The notes under the pieces are model-generated. The model did not search any database. It was not told the DNA's origin and saw only the letters and a list, made by a program, of their open reading frames with translations. Below, one piece after another: positions 18,415 through 26,065 of a stretch of DNA of 64,000 nt. The position numbers and the translations under genes were made by a program. This DNA is from Bacillus sp. FJAT-45037 (GTDB taxonomy: Bacteria > Bacillota > Bacilli > Bacillales > Bacillaceae_D). The first letter of the stretch is position 1. The number at the start of each line of letters is the position of its first letter. The stretch spans positions 880,267-944,266 of the forward strand of contig NZ_KZ454938.1 in assembly GCF_002797325.1 (NCBI RefSeq), written 5' to 3'.

Positions 18415-19779
18415 ATGAAAGCAACAAATTTTGAGAGGTTTGAATTAAAACCTTATTTAATAGACGCATTATCAGCACAGCACTTGGTTTTACCAACGGA
18501 AATTCAAGAACGTCTAATCCCTGCGATTAAAAACGGAAAAGATGTTATTGGTCAATCACAAACAGGTACAGGGAAGACTTTATCGTTCCTTCTACCAATC
18601 TTAGACAAAATCGATACAAAAAAAGATCAAGTCCAAGCTGTGATTACTGCTCCAACAAGAGAACTAGCTACACAATTATTTGATGAACTAAAGAAATTAA
18701 TTGAGCATTGTCCAGAAGACGAGGCCGTTCACGCGAAGTTATTAGTGGGTGGAACGGATCGTCAGCGTGCTATTGATAGCTTAAAGACCCAACCACATAT
18801 TGTCGTTGGTACAGCGGGACGAATTGGTGACTTAGTCGATGATAAGGCCCTCCTTGTTTACACAGCAACGGTGCTTGTGGTTGATGAAGCAGACCAAATG
18901 CTTGATATGGGCTTTATTGCTGATGTTGATAAAGTCGCTTCAAAAATGGCTGAAAAGTTACAGATGATGATCTTCTCAGCAACGATCCCTGAAAAACTTC
19001 AACCATTTTTAAAGAAATACATGAATGATCCTCGTCATGTGCATGTTGAGCCAAAACATGTGACAGCCTCTAAGATCGAACACCGTATTGTGCCGCTTCG
19101 TAACCGCGATAAATTAACTTTCGTCGTTGACCTTGCTAAGTCAATGAATCCCTATTTAGCGATTGTGTTTACGAACACGAAAGAGCAGGCGGATGAAGTA
19201 ACAGCAGCGATGCTTGATGCAGGCTTAAATGCAGAATGTTTACATGGTGGACTACAACCACGTCAACGAAAGCAAATTATGAAGCAAGTAAAAGAAGTGA
19301 AAATGCAGTTTTTAGTGGCAACGGATCTGGCTGCGCGTGGAATTGATATAAAGGGTGTTACTCATATCATTAATTTCGGTCTTCCTAAAGACTTAGATTT
19401 TTATATTCACCGAGTTGGCCGTACCGCTCGTGCAGGGGCAGATGGTATTGCTTATACAATTTTCACACAAGAGGATCAACCCGCTGTTGAAAAATTACTG
19501 AAAAAAGGAATCAAATTTACGTATTATGACTTTAAGAAAGGCGAGTGGAATAAATTGGACAAACCACCACTAGGCGTTCCTGGTAAACGTCGTCAACCAA
19601 CGACGAAACAAGAAGGAACAACTTCGCCCAAGCAAGAAAAGAAAGAAGTAGCTAATACTGGAGTAGGGAAAGCGAAAGCGAAACCGAAAAAAGTAAAACC
19701 AGCTTACAAGAAAAAAGCACGTTTCAAGCAAGCAAAAGAAGCGCAGCGTGAGCGTCGTATTAAATCGCGTAATAAGTAA
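18415..19779 (+). CDS. cshB: DEAD-box RNA helicase CshB
   Basis: ATP-dependent RNA helicase linked to cold growth and RNA turnover or ribosome assembly. The 454-residue protein shows the Q motif region (ATNFERFELKPYL), motif I SQTGTGKT (48-55), PTRELA, DEAD (VDEADQM), SAT, and the C-terminal ATDLAARGID and HRVGRTAR. The last 60 residues are strongly basic and probably bind RNA. Followed 18 bases later by nfo, as in B. subtilis. Confidence 0.95.
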   Translation: MKATNFERFELKPYLIDALSAQHLVLPTEIQERLIPAIKNGKDVIGQSQTGTGKTLSFLLPILDKIDTKKDQVQAVITAPTRELATQLFDELKKLIEHCPEDEAVHAKLLVGGTDRQRAIDSLKTQPHIVVGTAGRIGDLVDDKALLVYTATVLVVDEADQMLDMGFIADVDKVASKMAEKLQMMIFSATIPEKLQPFLKKYMNDPRHVHVEPKHVTASKIEHRIVPLRNRDKLTFVVDLAKSMNPYLAIVFTNTKEQADEVTAAMLDAGLNAECLHGGLQPRQRKQIMKQVKEVKMQFLVATDLAARGIDIKGVTHIINFGLPKDLDFYIHRVGRTARAGADGIAYTIFTQEDQPAVEKLLKKGIKFTYYDFKKGEWNKLDKPPLGVPGKRRQPTTKQEGTTSPKQEKKEVANTGVGKAKAKPKKVKPAYKKKARFKQAKEAQRERRIKSRNK

Positions 19780-19797
19780 TAACGGAGGACCTTTAGC

Positions 19798-20691
19798 ATG
19801 ACATTAAAACTTGGTTCACATGTATCTATGAACGGAAAAAAGATGCTACTAGGTGCTAGCGAGGAAGCCGCTTCATATGGTGCTAATACGTTCATGATTT
19901 ACACAGGTGCCCCTCAAAACACTCGTCGTAAACCAATTGAAGAGTTAAACATTGAGGCTGGCCAAGCACATATGAATGAACACAGCATGGTCGATATTGT
20001 TGTTCATGCACCATATATCATTAATATTGCGAATACGACAAAGCCAGAAACATTTGAGCTCGGTGTTAACTTCCTACGTTCTGAGATCGAGCGAACAGAG
20101 GCACTAGGTGCAAAACAAATCGTTTTGCACCCAGGCGCTCATGTTGGGGCAGGATCCGAAGTAGGAATCGCTAAAATTATCGAGGGATTAAATGAAGTGC
20201 TTGAGACTAAGCATGACGTTCAAATTGCCCTTGAAACGATGGCTGGAAAAGGGACTGAATGTGGTCGTTCATTTGAAGAACTAGCTCAAATCATTAATGG
20301 CGTAACACATAATGAACGATTATCTGTTTGTTTTGATACCTGTCATATTCATGATGCTGGTTATGACATTGTCGAAGATTTCGATGGCGTGCTAGAAGAG
20401 TTTGATCGCATTGTTGGAATCAACCGCCTAAAAGTTCTTCATATTAATGACAGCAAAAACATTCGTGGAGCACGTAAAGACCGTCATGAAAACATTGGGT
20501 TTGGACATATCGGTTACAAAGCGATTCACAAAATTGTTCATCACCCTAGCTTAGAAGACGTACCGAAGATCTTAGAAACACCGTTTGTTGGTGAAGACAA
20601 GAAAAATAAAAAACCACCTTATAAGCACGAGATTGAGATGCTTAAAAAAGGTGAGTTTGATGAAGACTTGCTAGAAAAAATCATGAATTAG
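19798..20691 (+). CDS. nfo: Endonuclease IV
   Basis: AP endonuclease of base excision repair with a three-zinc site. The 297-residue TIM barrel has the signature pieces [31 protein letters not shown] and HINDSKN, which carry the metal-binding His/Glu/Asp residues. Start ATG 19798 follows ACGGAGGACC. It is probably cotranscribed with cshB and ends at the terminator just downstream. In B. subtilis the orthologue helps spores survive. Confidence 0.96.
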   Translation: MTLKLGSHVSMNGKKMLLGASEEAASYGANTFMIYTGAPQNTRRKPIEELNIEAGQAHMNEHSMVDIVVHAPYIINIANTTKPETFELGVNFLRSEIERTEALGAKQIVLHPGAHVGAGSEVGIAKIIEGLNEVLETKHDVQIALETMAGKGTECGRSFEELAQIINGVTHNERLSVCFDTCHIHDAGYDIVEDFDGVLEEFDRIVGINRLKVLHINDSKNIRGARKDRHENIGFGHIGYKAIHKIVHHPSLEDVPKILETPFVGEDKKNKKPPYKHEIEMLKKGEFDEDLLEKIMN

Positions 20692-20694
20692 CAA

Positions 20695-20727
20695 AAACCT
20701 GCTCTCGACCGAGGGCAGGTTTTACTG
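20695..20727 (+). terminator. Rho-independent terminator after nfo
   Basis: AAACCTGCTCTCG and CGAGGGCAGGTTT pair around a short loop between nfo and the convergent yqfT. Confidence 0.75.
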
Positions 20728-20741
20728 TCGTTTGTATGAAG

Positions 20742-21008
20742 TTAATTGAGAAAATGACCAAATTGTTGCAGGAGTTGTTGAATAATCGAAGAAACATGAG
20801 GGTCTACATCTGATTGCAAACGTTGAATTACATAGTTCACTTGTGCCTCGTTACCTACATCAATGGGAGCCTCTTGTAACACTTTGATGACACCTTCTGC
20901 TTGAGTTTGATTCAATGGGATTTGATATTGTGCACTTAATTGTATCAACTCTCCCGCAGTTAGTGTATTCACTTTCTGATTCACAAGTTGTTGCATGATT
21001 GAATTCAT
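20742..21008 (-). CDS. yqfT: YqfT family protein (DUF2624)
   Basis: An 88-residue helical, glutamine-rich protein (MNSIMQQLVNQKVNTLT...) of the DUF2624 family; function unknown. ATG 21008 is preferred over the TTG one codon earlier because AGGGGTG is five bases upstream. Synteny next to nfo matches B. subtilis yqfT. Confidence 0.8.
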   Translation of the reverse strand: MNSIMQQLVNQKVNTLTAGELIQLSAQYQIPLNQTQAEGVIKVLQEAPIDVGNEAQVNYVIQRLQSDVDPHVSSIIQQLLQQFGHFLN

Positions 21009-21143
21009 CAAAGCACCCCTTTAACAGATTTTCTTGCAGTAGCCAAAGAATAGGAGAAGAGTGATGTTTAAAATTTTGCGAAGTTAAACAGCACCCTCCG
21101 CTTTTATAATCTATATGTTCTTATTCGGAAATTGTGCGAAAAA

Positions 21144-21171
21144 AAAGGATATTATTTGGTTATCATCGAAT
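21144..21171 (+). promoter_or_regulatory. SigH-like promoter upstream of the orphan kinase
   Basis: AAAGGATAT (21144-21152) and CGAAT (21167-21171), 14 bases apart, match the SigH pattern RWAGGAWWT-N14-HGAAT. The following gene starts at 21316, giving a leader of roughly 135 bases. SigH control would fit a sporulation phosphorelay kinase. Confidence 0.5.
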
Positions 21172-21315
21172 GATTAGAAACATAAGGAACATTACTAAAT
21201 TGTTACATTTAATGCAGATTTATTACATTCAATCATAGAGCATGTTATGATAAAAGATAATATAACTTGTACTTATTTCCTTATTTGCGTTGATCTAATA
21301 AAGAGGGAGGGGCAT

Positions 21316-22449
21316 ATGAAAAAGAATCAGGAAGAAAGCAAAGCCCCTAAAAGGAGTAGTTACATGCATTTTGAATCTCAAACACCGTTACATAATCAGA
21401 CGAATGTAAATTCCTCCTCGCATGATTTGAGTAGGAACACCGAAACTAGAGAGTTTATTGATGAGCTCGGTATTCCGTATTTAAAAGTCAATCATTTCAC
21501 AGAGATTATTGCTTGGAATCAATCCTTTGTGGAATTAACGGATATGAGATCTGCTTATTTACATGATTCTACTATCGAAGAATTATCAACACATGATGAA
21601 CTATTGTCATTTGCCTATCAATTAATTCTAAAAGTATTATCGAATAATGAAGCAGTGGATGCTGATTTTGAAGAAGGAGAATTATATGTACGGGTTAAGG
21701 TACTTCAACCTTGTGAGAAAGGGGAGATGTATCTAATATTTGAAGATCGTTCGTTGCAAAAGCAGTTTGAGAACTTATTAACGTTTCATCATCAGATGGA
21801 GGCGGTTTCTCACATAGCTGCAGGTGTAGCGCATGAATTACGGAATCCTTTATCTGTTATCAAAGGCTTCATGCAGCTAGCGAAGTTAACAGGAGACCAC
21901 GATAAATATTATGATACAGTTCTTTCAGAGTTAAACCGAATGAATGGGATCATTGAAGATTTCCTCTCGGTTTCTCGCAAGAAAATTGGTCGGAAAAAAC
22001 AATCACCTTTTCTAATTATGAGTTCATTGATCGAAATCATTAAATCCGAGTGTTTACTTCATGATGTAGAGCTAACACTTGAACTCACTCCAACCAAGTC
22101 TCTTGTTTGCGTCAATGAATCAATGGTTAAACAAGTCGTCTTAAATTTACTTAGAAATTCAATTGAAGCCTATGGAAGTTCTAATACATCACGATTGTTT
22201 AAAGTTCAAACATTCGCTGAAGAAGATTTCTACCGTATTGTTGTGTCAGATAATGGAAAAGGAATGCCGCAATCCGTACTAGAACAGCTTGGAAAACCAT
22301 TCTTCACAACGAAAGAGACAGGAACGGGCATTGGAATACCCCTTTGTAAAAAAATTATTGAAGATCATGGAGGGTCATTCCATATTTCAAGTGAATTTAA
22401 TGTTGGAACGGCAGTAACTTTAACGTTACCTACTGTTATGATTGAATAA
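21316..22449 (+). CDS. Soluble sensor histidine kinase, sporulation-kinase type
   Basis: A 377-residue kinase without membrane segments. After a charged N-terminus there is a PAS-like region (about 40-150; IPYLKVNHFTEIIAWNQSFVEL), then HisKA with the phospho-acceptor in GVAHELRNPLSVIKGF (about 175-190), then the ATPase domain with NLLRNSIEA, DNGKGMP and FFTTKETGTGIGIPL. No response regulator gene is adjacent. The architecture and the SigH-like promoter resemble kinases that feed the Spo0F-Spo0B-Spo0A phosphorelay, but the target is inferred. ATG 21316 follows GAGGGAGGGG. Confidence 0.85.
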   Translation: MKKNQEESKAPKRSSYMHFESQTPLHNQTNVNSSSHDLSRNTETREFIDELGIPYLKVNHFTEIIAWNQSFVELTDMRSAYLHDSTIEELSTHDELLSFAYQLILKVLSNNEAVDADFEEGELYVRVKVLQPCEKGEMYLIFEDRSLQKQFENLLTFHHQMEAVSHIAAGVAHELRNPLSVIKGFMQLAKLTGDHDKYYDTVLSELNRMNGIIEDFLSVSRKKIGRKKQSPFLIMSSLIEIIKSECLLHDVELTLELTPTKSLVCVNESMVKQVVLNLLRNSIEAYGSSNTSRLFKVQTFAEEDFYRIVVSDNGKGMPQSVLEQLGKPFFTTKETGTGIGIPLCKKIIEDHGGSFHISSEFNVGTAVTLTLPTVMIE

Positions 22450-22487
22450 TGAGCTCACTGCAGTGATGTGGGGCTCATTTTTTTATG
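22448..22487 (+). terminator. Rho-independent terminator after the kinase
   Basis: AATGAGCTC and GGGCTCATT pair around a 17-base loop, followed by seven T. Confidence 0.7.
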
Positions 22488-22562
22488 TTTTAGAGTAGTT
22501 ATGCATGAACTAGCATATTTTTTTCTAATTTTGACTCAATAAATTTTACAATATAATCGATT

Positions 22563-22675
22563 TAAGTCAGATTCGCGCAAAATATAACCATTTCCGCGCG
22601 AAATCTGAGAGATACGCGCAAATATGAGCCGTTTTCGCGCGAAATCCACGAATTTCCGCGCAAATGCTTCCATAA
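22563..22675 (-). repeat. TTTGCGCGAAA tandem array, copy 2
   Basis: On the minus strand five units of about 20-22 nt carry cores such as ATTTGCGCGGAAAT, ATTTCGCGCGAAAAC, ATTTGCGCGTAT, ATTTCGCGCGGAAAT and TTTTGCGCGAAT. The array lies downstream of the modules when read on the minus strand, the same order as copy 1. Confidence 0.75.
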
Positions 22676-22699
22676 TATAGAAAATTACTTGAGCTCTAT

Positions 22700-23000
22700 T
22701 TTTGCGCCTCTAAACGGCAACCCCCACTTTTCTGTCTAGCTCCATGGCTCAGCGTCTAGTAAAATTACGTGCGCCTCGGTCGATAAGTCAACATCAGATC
22801 ACTCCGTTCTCTGTGTTTCCTTTATCTCGGTCGCCGCCCTCCATTTTATACGCCGCTTAACGAGCCATTCCACTTTTCTGTCTAGCTGCGGCTCCTTGGA
22901 ATTCGGGTAAAACCGTTGAATCGAACGAAGTCAAAGAGCGACTTCTTATCGCTCCCCCTAGTTTTCCCTCATTCCAGACCAGTCGCCTCCACTTTTCTGT
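22700..23000 (-). repeat. Composite intergenic element copy 2: inverted modules
   Basis: Reverse-strand copy of the element at 2488-2790, about 300 bases with clear base-by-base similarity, including TCTGATGTTGACTTATCGAC and GGCGTATAAAATGGAG. Modules begin ACAGAAAAGTGGA instead of AGAAAAGCGGA. In module 2 the stem is TGGCTC/GAGCCA plus AGCG/CGCT, against GGGCTC/GAGCCC plus AGTG/CACT in copy 1. It ends just before the promoter of the Mn-type transporter genes. Confidence 0.8.
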
Positions 23001-23028
23001 TTACTTTTATTGAAATTTTCTCTATAAT
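23000..23028 (+). promoter_or_regulatory. SigA-type promoter of the Mn-type transporter
   Basis: TTTACT (23000-23005) and TATAAT (23023-23028) are 17 bases apart. The expected start point falls at about 23034-23036, right where a long inverted repeat begins. Confidence 0.65.
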
Positions 23029-23033
23029 TGTAC

Positions 23034-23073
23034 TTAGGAATAAAAGTTTCCCTAAGTAAACTTTTATTCCTAA
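23034..23073 (+). promoter_or_regulatory. 16-bp perfect inverted repeat at the transcription start, probable operator
   Basis: TTAGGAATAAAAGTTT (23034-23049) and its exact complement at 23058-23073 flank an 8-base spacer, CCCTAAGT. A second, overlapping pairing is ACTTAGG (23032-23038) with CCTAAGT (23051-23057). The position at +1 of a metal transporter promoter fits a DtxR/MntR-type or other metal-responsive operator, or a leader hairpin. It does not match the usual MntR box spacing. Confidence 0.55.
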
Positions 23074-23165
23074 AACTAATTTGCACTTTTAAGTTCTTTT
23101 ATCCATAAACTAATTAGAAGAATGCCCAAATGGGTTGGTATATGAGTGAATAGGGGGAAGAGGCA

Positions 23166-23921
23166 ATGAGTAAAGTCATAGAAGTTAGTCATCTTTCTGT
23201 GTATTATGAGAGCAATGAGGCGATAAAAGATATTAGTTTTCAAGCTGAGGAAGGTCAATTAATTGGTGTTGTTGGTCCGAATGGGGCGGGGAAATCGACG
23301 TTGATGAAGGCCATATTAGGTCTGGAAAAATCAACAGGTGATGTGAAAGTACTCGGCAAGAGGGTGAAGGATGTAAGAAAGCAAATCTCTTACGTTCCGC
23401 AGCGTAGCCAAATTGATTGGGACTTTCCTGTACGCGTGCAAGATGTTGTTCTGATGGGGAGAGCGGCGCATACCCCGTGGTTCAAACGTCACTCCAGTAA
23501 CGATAAGGAGATTGTTAAGGAATGTCTTGATAAAGTCGGTATGCTTGAATTATCAAAGCGTCAAATTGGAGAATTATCTGGTGGACAACAACAACGAGTT
23601 TTTATTGCTCGGGCCTTGGCACAAGATGCCGATATGTTCTTTTTAGATGAGCCATTTGTAGGAATCGATGTGACGTCTGAAAAAATTATTATCGGACTTC
23701 TGAGAGAACTGAAAGAACAAAATAAAACCGTATTTGTTGTTCATCATGACTTAAGTAAAGTTCAAGATTATTTTGATCAACTATTACTTATTAATAAAGA
23801 GCTCATTCGTTTCGGTGAAGTAAGCGAAGTGTATACACCAGAGGTTTTATCAAAGACATATCAAGGTAGTTTAGCTCTCTTTGGTTCAGACAATGGTCAC
23901 ATGGTGGTGACGCCACAATGA
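23166..23921 (+). CDS. mntB: Mn/Zn-type ABC transporter ATP-binding protein
   Basis: ATPase of a metal-chelate type ABC importer. The 251-residue protein has Walker A GPNGAGKS, the signature LSGGQQQR, Walker B MFFLDEP and the switch His in VVHHD. The stretch SYVPQRSQIDWDFPVRVQDV is characteristic of Mn/Zn/Fe-type MntB/PsaB ATPases. AGGGGGAAGAGG precedes the ATG. It overlaps the permease gene by 4 bases (ATGA). No substrate-binding protein gene lies next to it. Confidence 0.88.
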   Translation: MSKVIEVSHLSVYYESNEAIKDISFQAEEGQLIGVVGPNGAGKSTLMKAILGLEKSTGDVKVLGKRVKDVRKQISYVPQRSQIDWDFPVRVQDVVLMGRAAHTPWFKRHSSNDKEIVKECLDKVGMLELSKRQIGELSGGQQQRVFIARALAQDADMFFLDEPFVGIDVTSEKIIIGLLRELKEQNKTVFVVHHDLSKVQDYFDQLLLINKELIRFGEVSEVYTPEVLSKTYQGSLALFGSDNGHMVVTPQ

Positions 23922-24790
23922 ATAATGTGCCATTTTTTATCGATCAAGTCATGCGTTATTCTTATTTGCAACAAGCGTTACTAGCAGCGGTGTTGGTAGG
24001 AATAATATGTGGAGTCATTGGCTGCTTTATTATTTTACGCGGGATGGCCCTTATGGGGGATGCGATCTCTCATGCGGTATTACCAGGCGTTGTCATTTCT
24101 TATATGATTGGTATCAATTTCTTTTTTGGTGCTATGGTCACAGGTGTGTTAACCGCGCTAGCGATTGGATATGTTTCACAAAACAGTCGAATCAAAGACG
24201 ATTCTGCAATAGGGATTTTGTTCACAGCGGCGTTTGCTTTGGGAATTGTCATGATTACAGGTCTTCGAGGTACAGGAGTGGACCTATGGCATATTTTATT
24301 TGGTAACGTGCTAGCTGTATCGAGAGATGATCTTTGGGTTACCGCAGGAATTGGATTTTTTGTATTGTCTCTCATTGTTTTATTTTATCGTCCATTGCTG
24401 ATTAGTACGTTCGATCCAATTATGGCGAGGGCGACAGGGATTCCGGTTAAGTTTATTCATTATTTATTAATGTTTTTACTGTCTCTTGTGACCGTTGCGT
24501 CGTTGAAATCGGTTGGGATTGTATTAGTTGTAGCGATGCTAATCACACCTGGCGCGACCGCTTATTTACTAACGGATCGATTGCCAGTCATGCTTAGTTT
24601 GTCTGCTCTATTCGGAGTAATTAGTGCGATTGTTGGCATTTACTTCTCTGTTATATATGATGTGGCAAGTGGGGCATCGATTGTCTTAGTCGCATCCTTC
24701 TTGTTTGGTTTAGCGTTCTTTTTTGGACCAAAGCAAGGGGTCGTTATAAGGGGATTTAGGGCGAGGAAATTTAAACGCGCAAGCAACTAA
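23918..24790 (+). CDS. mntC: Mn/Zn-type ABC transporter permease
   Basis: ABC-3 family permease with about eight membrane segments over 290 residues. The family motif MALMGDAISHAVLPGVVISY (about 44-63) and the C-terminal GIVLVVAMLITPGATAYL are present. It pairs with the upstream ATPase, with which its start overlaps. Manganese is suggested by similarity of the pair to MntBC, but zinc or iron cannot be ruled out. The expected binding lipoprotein is absent here. Confidence 0.88.
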   Translation: MNNVPFFIDQVMRYSYLQQALLAAVLVGIICGVIGCFIILRGMALMGDAISHAVLPGVVISYMIGINFFFGAMVTGVLTALAIGYVSQNSRIKDDSAIGILFTAAFALGIVMITGLRGTGVDLWHILFGNVLAVSRDDLWVTAGIGFFVLSLIVLFYRPLLISTFDPIMARATGIPVKFIHYLLMFLLSLVTVASLKSVGIVLVVAMLITPGATAYLLTDRLPVMLSLSALFGVISAIVGIYFSVIYDVASGASIVLVASFLFGLAFFFGPKQGVVIRGFRARKFKRASN

Positions 24791-24799
24791 ATAGCAGAA

Positions 24800-24840
24800 T
24801 ACCGTCACTTGATCGTTAAATCGGGTGATGGTTTTTTTTG
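24800..24840 (+). terminator. Rho-independent terminator after the Mn-type permease
   Basis: ACCGTCACTTGAT pairs with ATCGGGTGATGGT, with a G-U pair, and is followed by eight T. Confidence 0.7.
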
Positions 24841-25120
24841 TATGGATTTTCTAAACAATTCCAAATAACCAGTAAAATATTCCTTTTTTCTATGTAAATT
24901 CCTATTGAAACGGTGAAAAAGGAGGATAGGTGAAGAAAAGCGGATTACATATATGAATGAAAGAGATGATTGGTTTAGATCAATTGATAGTAGGGTATAT
25001 CATCTTAGAACGTTCTCTGTCCTGTTTGTTTTGTGTCGCTATTTTCGGTAGCATGTTAAACACTGAAACAAAAGATGGATGAACATCTTATCAGACTAAA
25101 GTTAAAAGAGGAGATACATG

Positions 25121-25828
25121 ATGAAAACACAATACTTTTTGATTTTCGCTGTACTTACTCTTGCTATAGGCACAGGATATTTCTATTTTCAAACGATGGA
25201 GTTGCAGGAAAACGTTGAGCAATCGGAAGAAGTAATCAACGAACTGCAAACAGCTAACGAAGTAAAAGAAATGGAAATGTATTATGCTGAGCAGAGTAAA
25301 GAAATAGAAATTGATACAGGATATCATTCTTGGGTTGATTCAAGACAACTTGCAGAAGAGCTTTATAAAGATAGTGAAGGTCAATTTGAAAAAGAGTGGG
25401 GAATCTTTCTTGGAGAAGTTGCAAATCAATATGATATTGAGCCACTGATTGTATATGAGCTTTTGCGTACGGAAACAGGGGGGACATTCGATCCTACCTT
25501 AGTTGGACCAGAAACTCGTTATGGACATGCATATGGTATGGCGCAATTCATGAAGAACACCGCTCCATGGATCGCTGAGAAAGCTGGTCTTGAGTATGAA
25601 TATGATTTGTTATATGATCCGATTTACTCGATTGAATTAGCGATTGTCTACCTAGGCTTCTTACATGATCGTTATGATGATTGGGACCATGCGTTAACCG
25701 CTTATCACCGTGGAATGTATGGACTTGAGAAATACATTGAGGAAAATGGGAATGCGGCAAGCTGGTATGCTGTCGAAATTCAAGAAAATGCACAAGAATT
25801 AGAAGGATTTGTCTACGTTAATAACTAA
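25121..25828 (+). CDS. Membrane-anchored lytic transglycosylase-like protein (SLT fold)
   Basis: A 235-residue protein with an N-terminal membrane anchor or signal (about 4-22), a short coiled coil rich in Glu (25-60), then a lysozyme-like SLT domain (about 85-210). The SLT features seen are YELLRTETGGTFDPTLVG, with a Glu in the catalytic position, then HAYGMAQFM, and YHRG near the end. It should cleave or bind peptidoglycan outside the membrane. ATG 25121 fits AGAGGAG better than the preceding ATG 25118. Confidence 0.8.
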   Translation: MKTQYFLIFAVLTLAIGTGYFYFQTMELQENVEQSEEVINELQTANEVKEMEMYYAEQSKEIEIDTGYHSWVDSRQLAEELYKDSEGQFEKEWGIFLGEVANQYDIEPLIVYELLRTETGGTFDPTLVGPETRYGHAYGMAQFMKNTAPWIAEKAGLEYEYDLLYDPIYSIELAIVYLGFLHDRYDDWDHALTAYHRGMYGLEKYIEENGNAASWYAVEIQENAQELEGFVYVNN

Positions 25829-25833
25829 ACAAT

Positions 25834-25872
25834 AAGCATGCATGAGAGGAAGATCTCATGCATGCTTTTTTC
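25834..25872 (+). terminator. Rho-independent terminator after the SLT gene
   Basis: AAGCATGCATGAGA and TCTCATGCATGCTT form a perfect 14-bp stem followed by T residues. Confidence 0.88.
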
Positions 25873-25879
25873 GTGATTG

Positions 25880-26065
25880 GCTTTGAGGGATTTCGCGCGA
25901 ATCGTACTAGTTTCCGCGCAAACATCTTCCTGTTTCGAGCAAAATCACATCATTTCTGCGCGAAAAAAGCAAGTTTTCGCGCAAATGCAGCAAGAAAATG
26001 GAAAACGGAGTCACCGCCCTCCATTTTATACGCCACTAAACAAGCCCTTCCGCATTTCGTCTCTA
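25880..26065 (-). repeat. Composite intergenic element copy 3: truncated module plus array
   Basis: On the minus strand a fragment of module 2 (GGAAGGGCTTGTTTAGTGG, then CGTATAAAATGGAG) leads directly into the pre-array sequence and five GCGCGAAA-type units. The 3' half of module 2 and most of module 3 are missing, so this copy has an internal deletion. The order of modules then array is the same as in copies 1 and 2. The short ORFs here are translations of the repeat. Confidence 0.75.

Noticed and set aside
24953-25051. Short ORF beginning ATGAATGAAAGAGATGATTG
   Set aside because: About 32 codons, no clear ribosome site and no recognisable family; it probably lies within the leader of the SLT gene.
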